From positions 513,392-577,391 of the forward strand of contig NZ_PZJQ01000002.1 of the NCBI RefSeq assembly GCF_003206065.1: 64,000 nt of DNA, read 5' to 3'. This DNA is from Salinicola halimionae. Its GTDB lineage: Bacteria > Pseudomonadota > Gammaproteobacteria > Pseudomonadales > Halomonadaceae. Each line of letters starts with the position of its first letter. Position 1 is the first letter of the stretch. Of the stretch, positions 59,481 through 64,000 are shown in pieces. Below the pieces are notes generated by a model that was not told the DNA's origin, did no database searches, and worked only from the letters and a program-made list of their open reading frames with translations. The translations under genes and the position numbers were made by a program.

Positions 59481-60404
59481 ATGCATTACGGCATCGATGT
59501 CGGTGGTACCAAGACCGAGATCGCGATCTACGACCGAAATTGGCAGTGTCTGGATCGCTGGCGCCAGCCGACGCCGGCGCAGGATGGCGAAGCCTTCCTG
59601 AGAATGCTGACGGAGATGGTGGAGGAGGCGGATGATCGCTGCGGCAGTCACGGCACGTTGGGTCTGGGCTTTCCGGGTGTCCTCGACGATCAGGGGCATC
59701 TGATTGCCGCGAATCTACCGGCATTGCGACCCTGGGTGCTGGAAGCGACGCTGAAAGCGCATCTTGATCGGCCCTTCGCGATCGAAAACGATAGCCGCTG
59801 TTTCGTGGTGTCGGAAACCGGACCCGGCGGTGCGGCTGAAGGAGAGCAGCATGCCTTCGGTGCCATTCTGGGAACCGGTGCCGGCGGCGGCGCGATCATC
59901 GAGGGCAGGCTTCTCAAGGGTGGCGGAGGTTTCGCCGGCGAGTGGGGGCATTTGCCGCTGCCGGCAGCGGCGGCCAAGCGCTACGATCTTCCATTGCTGC
60001 CCTGTGGCTGTGGTCTGCAGGCCTGCCTGGAAACCTACATCGCCGGACCAGGGCTGGTCAGGCTTCACCGTCATTTCGGTGGCGTATCGGAATCGGCGGA
60101 GCAGTGGCATCAGGCCTGGCTGGGCGGTGAAGACGCGGCGCAGCGTGCCCACCAATGCCATCTGGAATTACTGGGCGGGGCTCTGGCAAACGTGATCAAA
60201 CTGCTGTCGCCGCGGGTCATCATCATCGGTGGCGGTCTATCGGCGATGGATGAACTCGTGGAGGCCCTGCCGGCGGCAATGGGAGCACAGTTGTTTCCCG
60301 ATATAAAGGCCCCGAAGGTGGTGCGCTCTCGCCTGGGCGATGCCAGCGGGGTACGCGGAGCAGCGATGCTGGGCGCGGGATCGTCAACGATCGACCGCCA
60401 CTGA
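59481..60404 (+). CDS. nagK: ROK-family sugar kinase, N-acetylglucosamine-kinase-like
   Basis: 307 residues. ATP motif GIDVGGTKTEIAIYD, GLGFPGVLDDQG, the catalytic Asp in IENDSRCFVVSE and the zinc motif CGCGLQACLETY. It probably phosphorylates N-acetylglucosamine, but ROK kinases vary in substrate. The start has GAGGAGG 8 bases upstream. Convergent with the mechanosensitive channel gene. Confidence 0.85.
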   Translation: MHYGIDVGGTKTEIAIYDRNWQCLDRWRQPTPAQDGEAFLRMLTEMVEEADDRCGSHGTLGLGFPGVLDDQGHLIAANLPALRPWVLEATLKAHLDRPFAIENDSRCFVVSETGPGGAAEGEQHAFGAILGTGAGGGAIIEGRLLKGGGGFAGEWGHLPLPAAAAKRYDLPLLPCGCGLQACLETYIAGPGLVRLHRHFGGVSESAEQWHQAWLGGEDAAQRAHQCHLELLGGALANVIKLLSPRVIIIGGGLSAMDELVEALPAAMGAQLFPDIKAPKVVRSRLGDASGVRGAAMLGAGSSTIDRH

Positions 60405-60414
60405 GACGAGCACG

Positions 60415-60438
60415 AAAAAGGCCGCCCGAAGGCGGCCT
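60415..60438 (-). terminator. Intrinsic terminator of the MscS-type gene
   Basis: AGGCCGCC (60419-60426) pairs with GGCGGCCT (60431-60438) around CGAA; on the minus strand it is followed by T (60415-60419). Confidence 0.85.
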
Positions 60439-60465
60439 GAACAAACACGAGATCTACTTGGAAGG

Positions 60466-62952
60466 CTAGCGCGGAGCGTCCGCCTCGTCGCCATCGACGT
60501 CATCATCGGTGGGTTTACGATGCGTTTCGTCCGAGGCCATCGTATTCGGCGCATTCGATGTGTGTGTCTCGTCGGTGGCTCCTTCGATGACGTCGCGCTT
60601 GTCATCACGCAGCACACGCAGATGAGCCGGTGGCGCCGTTCCGTCGTGATTCTCGCCGAAGTAGAGGGTGGTATGCGGGAACGGGATCTCGATGCCGGCC
60701 TTGTCGAAGTAGAGCTTGACCAGCCGATTGTAGGCGCGGCCAACGCCCCACTGATCGCCCGGCGTGGTCTTGATCACCACACGGATGTTGACCGAACTAT
60801 CGGCCAGTGCGACGACGCCAGCCACTGTCATTGGCGCCAACAGTTTATGGCCGTGTTCCTCGCTCGCCTGAAGATCCGCGTAAGCGGCTTGCAACTGTTC
60901 GATGGCGTAATCGATGTTCTCGCGATAGGCGATACCGTATTCGCCGACATGGTTACCGAATTCGCGCATGTAGTTGGAAACGGTATCCACCGAGGAGAAC
61001 GGCACGATGTGATAGGTGCCCGATAGATCACGGATGGCCACCGAACGGATGCTGACGCGTTCGGCCGTACCGGTGATGCCGCCAGCGGTGACGACGTCGC
61101 CGGTATTCATGGCATTTTCCAGCTGGATGAATACGCCGGTGATCACATCCTGCACCAGCTTCTGCGCACCGAAACCGATAGCCAGGCCCAGTACGCCGGC
61201 CCCCGCGATCAGAGGCCCGATATTGATGCCGATCTGAGACAGGATGATCATCACCGTCATGATGATCAGAGTAATCGCCAGTGCGTTACGGAACAGGCTC
61301 ATCAGCGTCTGTGCACGTGCGGTGGGCGCGCCGCCACCGGTGTCCGGATTGAGGAAATTCTCGATCAGGCTGGCCAGGCCGACCCATACGATGGCGGCCA
61401 CTACCAGAATCAGCAGAACCTGAACGACGGTCGCGATGGTGTGCGAGCCTGCATCGCTGACGTACCAGGCAGCAAGATCGAAAGCGCCCCAGGCATCGAG
61501 GGTGTACATCACCACGGCGATGAGAATGATTGCACGGATGATCTTGAGCAGCGTCGGAATATAGGAGTTGAGTCGCGACTCCAGCATCGGCAGACGTTGA
61601 CGTAGTTCGTCGGAAAGCTCGATGCGGCGGCCGATCAGCTGTGTCAGCAGGCCGGACACGAGCATGCCAATGCCGATATAGATGATGGTCTTGAGCGTTG
61701 CCAGCAGCACGAACGGCAGCGCCGTTTCGGGATGCAGCAGCGTAACGGCGAACACCATGATGGCGTAGAGCAGGGCAATGACGTGCCAGATGCGTGCCAG
61801 CAGACGCAGCGCCACACGAGACGCGGACATCTGGGCCGCTTCGGCCTTGGCCATGATCATGTCACGTACGCCGGTGCGATGCTTCAGGATGACACTCATC
61901 GACCAGATCAGGGCAATGAGCATGATCAGCACCCCGACGGCCTTGCCGAACGCGAGGGAAAGCGTGGCATTGAGGATCGGAACCACGACCAGCATCCCGT
62001 AACCGACGAAGCCAGCCAATGTCGCGAGGAACCGGTTGCAATAACGCGCCTGGGCGGCTTCGATAGACACCAGGCGAAGCCCTTCGTGACGCGAAGAGAA
62101 GAGCACGCGGAGCGCACACTTGAAGAGTTCGATCATCAGGAAGGCGTTGAGGAACAGCGAGAGGCGAGTGTCGAGATTGCCGCTTTCGCCGACCAGGAAT
62201 GTCGCGACCAGATTGCCCGCGACGTAGGCTAGCACGACGACGATGACGTCGACGATGGCCGCTAGCACCACGGACAGGATGACCCGCAGCAGATGGCTGC
62301 GTCCCTCGCCTTGCATCGCCCAGTGACTGAACTTGGAAAATAACGGGCTGGCGATACGGCGTAGAAGCAGGAAGGCCGCGACCGTCGCGATGATCACCAG
62401 CGCAAGATCGATCGCCGCGCTCATGAAGTCGTTCATGCTGAACGAGGGGCCGCTGCTGGCTGCGGCGTCGCTGCTGCCGAAGAAACCACCGATCATGGCG
62501 ACGAGACTGGTGAATTGTCCGCCGATATCACCCGCGATACTACTGGTGACCTGTGCCATTCGACGAGGGAAGGAAGCTGGCGTTTCAGTGCCGCCTTCGC
62601 TATTGCCGGCAGCGGACTGATCCGGGTCACGGGTTCCCTCGGCACTGGCCGAGTCCGACGCCTGAGCGCTGCTGTTCTGATCATCACTGGCCGGGGTATT
62701 GCCACTTTGGGCACTGTCGCTTTGCGCCTCGCCTGCGGACTCCTGCTGTGAGGCCAGCTGTCTCAGCTGGTCAATCAGTGCCTGACGCGATTCGGAGTTT
62801 TCCAGCAAGTCCGCCATGGTGGAATAGGCGGGGCCATCCTCGGCACTCTGCCCTTGGGAGCCACTGTCCTGAGCGAGCACCGGGGCAGCAAATACCAGTA
62901 ATAACAGCAATAGCCAGCGACTGAGCCAGCGATCGGGGCGAAGGACTATCAA
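60466..62952 (-). CDS. Large mechanosensitive channel of the MscS family
   Basis: 828 residues if the TTG at 62952 is used: AAGGAGG lies 7 bases upstream of it, better than the ATG 20 codons earlier. Signal-like helix (RWLLLLLLVFAAPVLA), a Q/S/A/E-rich periplasmic stretch (about 30-160), about ten helices and the MscS core GAGVLGLAIGFGAQKLVQD with the pore helix, then VFIQLENAMNTGDVV. The C-terminus is acidic. It resembles YbiO-type paralogs and would relieve osmotic downshock. Confidence 0.9.
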   Translation of the reverse strand: MIVLRPDRWLSRWLLLLLLVFAAPVLAQDSGSQGQSAEDGPAYSTMADLLENSESRQALIDQLRQLASQQESAGEAQSDSAQSGNTPASDDQNSSAQASDSASAEGTRDPDQSAAGNSEGGTETPASFPRRMAQVTSSIAGDIGGQFTSLVAMIGGFFGSSDAAASSGPSFSMNDFMSAAIDLALVIIATVAAFLLLRRIASPLFSKFSHWAMQGEGRSHLLRVILSVVLAAIVDVIVVVLAYVAGNLVATFLVGESGNLDTRLSLFLNAFLMIELFKCALRVLFSSRHEGLRLVSIEAAQARYCNRFLATLAGFVGYGMLVVVPILNATLSLAFGKAVGVLIMLIALIWSMSVILKHRTGVRDMIMAKAEAAQMSASRVALRLLARIWHVIALLYAIMVFAVTLLHPETALPFVLLATLKTIIYIGIGMLVSGLLTQLIGRRIELSDELRQRLPMLESRLNSYIPTLLKIIRAIILIAVVMYTLDAWGAFDLAAWYVSDAGSHTIATVVQVLLILVVAAIVWVGLASLIENFLNPDTGGGAPTARAQTLMSLFRNALAITLIIMTVMIILSQIGINIGPLIAGAGVLGLAIGFGAQKLVQDVITGVFIQLENAMNTGDVVTAGGITGTAERVSIRSVAIRDLSGTYHIVPFSSVDTVSNYMREFGNHVGEYGIAYRENIDYAIEQLQAAYADLQASEEHGHKLLAPMTVAGVVALADSSVNIRVVIKTTPGDQWGVGRAYNRLVKLYFDKAGIEIPFPHTTLYFGENHDGTAPPAHLRVLRDDKRDVIEGATDETHTSNAPNTMASDETHRKPTDDDVDGDEADAPR

Positions 62953-63012
62953 GCTCCAACCTCCTTGTCTTGTGAGCGGATCGATTTGACGGCATGTTGC
63001 CAGCCTAACCAT

Positions 63013-63460
63013 CGTTAGAGTAACACTTTCTGGCAGGGGGGAAATTCCGATACCGAGACGAATGGTGATCCTGTGAGACTAGCCGGTCTGACGAGGTTTT
63101 CCAGGCGCGAGGCGGCCGCGATGTTCGCCTGGAAGCTCGGCTTTCGGTGAGAAACTCGGGGACCGCGTGACGCGCTCGAGCCCCGGTCGAACAATTTCGA
63201 TCCCGATACCTGTCTGGTGGGAGGTAATGCCGAACCTCCCTTCGGTCCCGCGACGCATGACGTTGCTCGCGCCACGACGTTGATAAAGTTCATGCTCGAC
63301 GGGCGATGTCTAGCCATGTAGCGGCTGGGATATAGTGGCAATGAATCGAAGGTCAGAGTGATGCAAGTCAACGGCATGGCCGCAAGAGCCGAGTCCGTGT
63401 GGGCTACCCTTGAAACCACTCCTGCCCTGTGTCTTTCGTTGCAAACACTATGGGGCCGTT
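63013..63460. other. Gap with no recognised gene
   Basis: No frame shows a family pattern. TATAGT at 63331-63336 may be a -10 box for the next gene but has no clear -35. Nothing else was seen. Confidence 0.35.
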
Positions 63461-64000
63461 ATGAGTTCATCTTCCTCTGCCGAACGCATCGAAGAGGCGT
63501 CCGAGCTGGTCGCCGAGGCGTCCGCCAAATTGGAGCGGCAAGAATTTTCCGCTGTTATCGCCTTGCTGGAACCGGCCTTCCAGGCCGGTATCGATAGCCC
63601 CGATCTCGTGGTGACGCTGATACGAGCTTACGAAGGTGCCGGTGAGACCGCCAAGCGGGAGATGACGATGGCCGCCGCGCTGGAGAGGTCCCCCCAGTCG
63701 TCGCTTAAGCTGCGGATCGCTTATGCCGAAGCGGCGATGACGAGAAAGGACTGGCCGGCGGCCATCGAAAGATGGCAAGCGATCATCGATCATGACGAGG
63801 CATTTCCTCCGCCAATCTACCTGCGCCAGGCACGCGCGCTTCTGGCCGCCGAACAGCTCGATGCGGCGCTCCGCGTGGTGAATCTGGCACTGGAGAAGCA
63901 GCCCGGGAACGCCACACTCGTTGATCTCAAGGATGTCATCGCCAGCCAGAAGGCGAAGAAGTTTCAATTGACGGCGCATAAGCTGGCAGCGCCGTTCGCG
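63461..64000 (+). CDS. Helical-repeat (TPR-like) protein, 3' end beyond the window
   Basis: ATG at 63461 opens 180 codons that run off the edge (MSSSSSAERIEEASELVAEA). The residues form alternating helices with TPR-like pattern (e.g. EFSAVIALLEPAFQAGIDSP, WPAAIERWQAIIDHDEAFPP, LRVVNLALEKQPGNATLVDL). No signal peptide. The function cannot be judged from this part. Confidence 0.7.
   Translation, partial: MSSSSSAERIEEASELVAEASAKLERQEFSAVIALLEPAFQAGIDSPDLVVTLIRAYEGAGETAKREMTMAAALERSPQSSLKLRIAYAEAAMTRKDWPAAIERWQAIIDHDEAFPPPIYLRQARALLAAEQLDAALRVVNLALEKQPGNATLVDLKDVIASQKAKKFQLTAHKLAAPFA

Noticed and set aside
63015-63419. 134-codon minus-strand open frame upstream of the MscS gene
   Set aside because: No family pattern, no convincing ribosome site; likely chance in GC-rich DNA.

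Overview
The window looks like chromosomal core DNA of a GC-rich gammaproteobacterium, most likely a moderately halophilic member of the Halomonadaceae (inference). Supporting signs are the fused nuoCD gene, the block argH-lptM-lysA-dapF-DUF484-xerC-HAD placed opposite hemCDXY, a second PII protein next to amtB, an apparent ectoine/hydroxyectoine ABC importer, a CPA1 Na+/H+ antiporter and a Na+:alanine symporter. No phage, plasmid, CRISPR, rRNA or tRNA genes were seen.

Layout. 0-2.3 kb: nitrogen sensing (glnK-amtB operon plus a second PII gene). 2.6-7.4 kb: ubiK, the ComM/YifB ATPase, a HisC-like aminotransferase, a small lipoprotein and an alpha/beta hydrolase. 7.7-19.8 kb: malate synthase G, a hotdog thioesterase, a DUF423 protein, the AgcS symporter, thiS-thiG, trmB, a divergent EamA/LysR pair, a Fur-box-controlled small RNA candidate, an AEC permease, an anchored hypothetical protein, an FKBP isomerase and a TIGR02444 protein. 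19.8-23.5 kb: an ABC-F ATPase, ChaB, a decayed patch holding C-terminal stubs of an SDR and an aldehyde dehydrogenase around a 24-residue membrane peptide gene, then dtd. 23.9-29.4 kb: ehuB-C-D-A, antiporter, thiD. 29.7-45.1 kb: the complete 13-gene nuo operon (respiratory complex I) with a bidirectional terminator. 45.2-49.7 kb: an endonuclease/phosphatase-fold protein, dsbA, engB, a nested palindromic repeat, a HAD phosphatase and xerC. 49.7-54.3 kb: DUF484, dapF, lysA, lptM, argH. 54.7-60.4 kb: hemC, hemD, hemX, hemY and nagK. 60.4-64 kb: a large MscS-type channel and the start of a helical-repeat gene cut by the window end.

How the parts fit: the genes cover nitrogen uptake, aerobic energy conversion (complex I, glyoxylate-linked malate synthase), tetrapyrrole, thiamine and lysine/peptidoglycan precursors, and osmotic adaptation (ectoine-type uptake, Na+/H+ exchange, mechanosensitive channel). 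The most interesting non-coding feature is at about 16.63-16.79 kb on the minus strand: a Fur-type box, a 5' hairpin, an unpaired core and an intrinsic terminator, the architecture of PrrF/RyhB-type iron-stress RNAs, with a core that from memory resembles PrrF. Other notable features are a nested hairpin between ehuB and ehuC, paired operator-like repeats upstream of ehuB, a duplicated start module between nuoE and nuoF, and a 91-bp nested palindrome at 47.75 kb.
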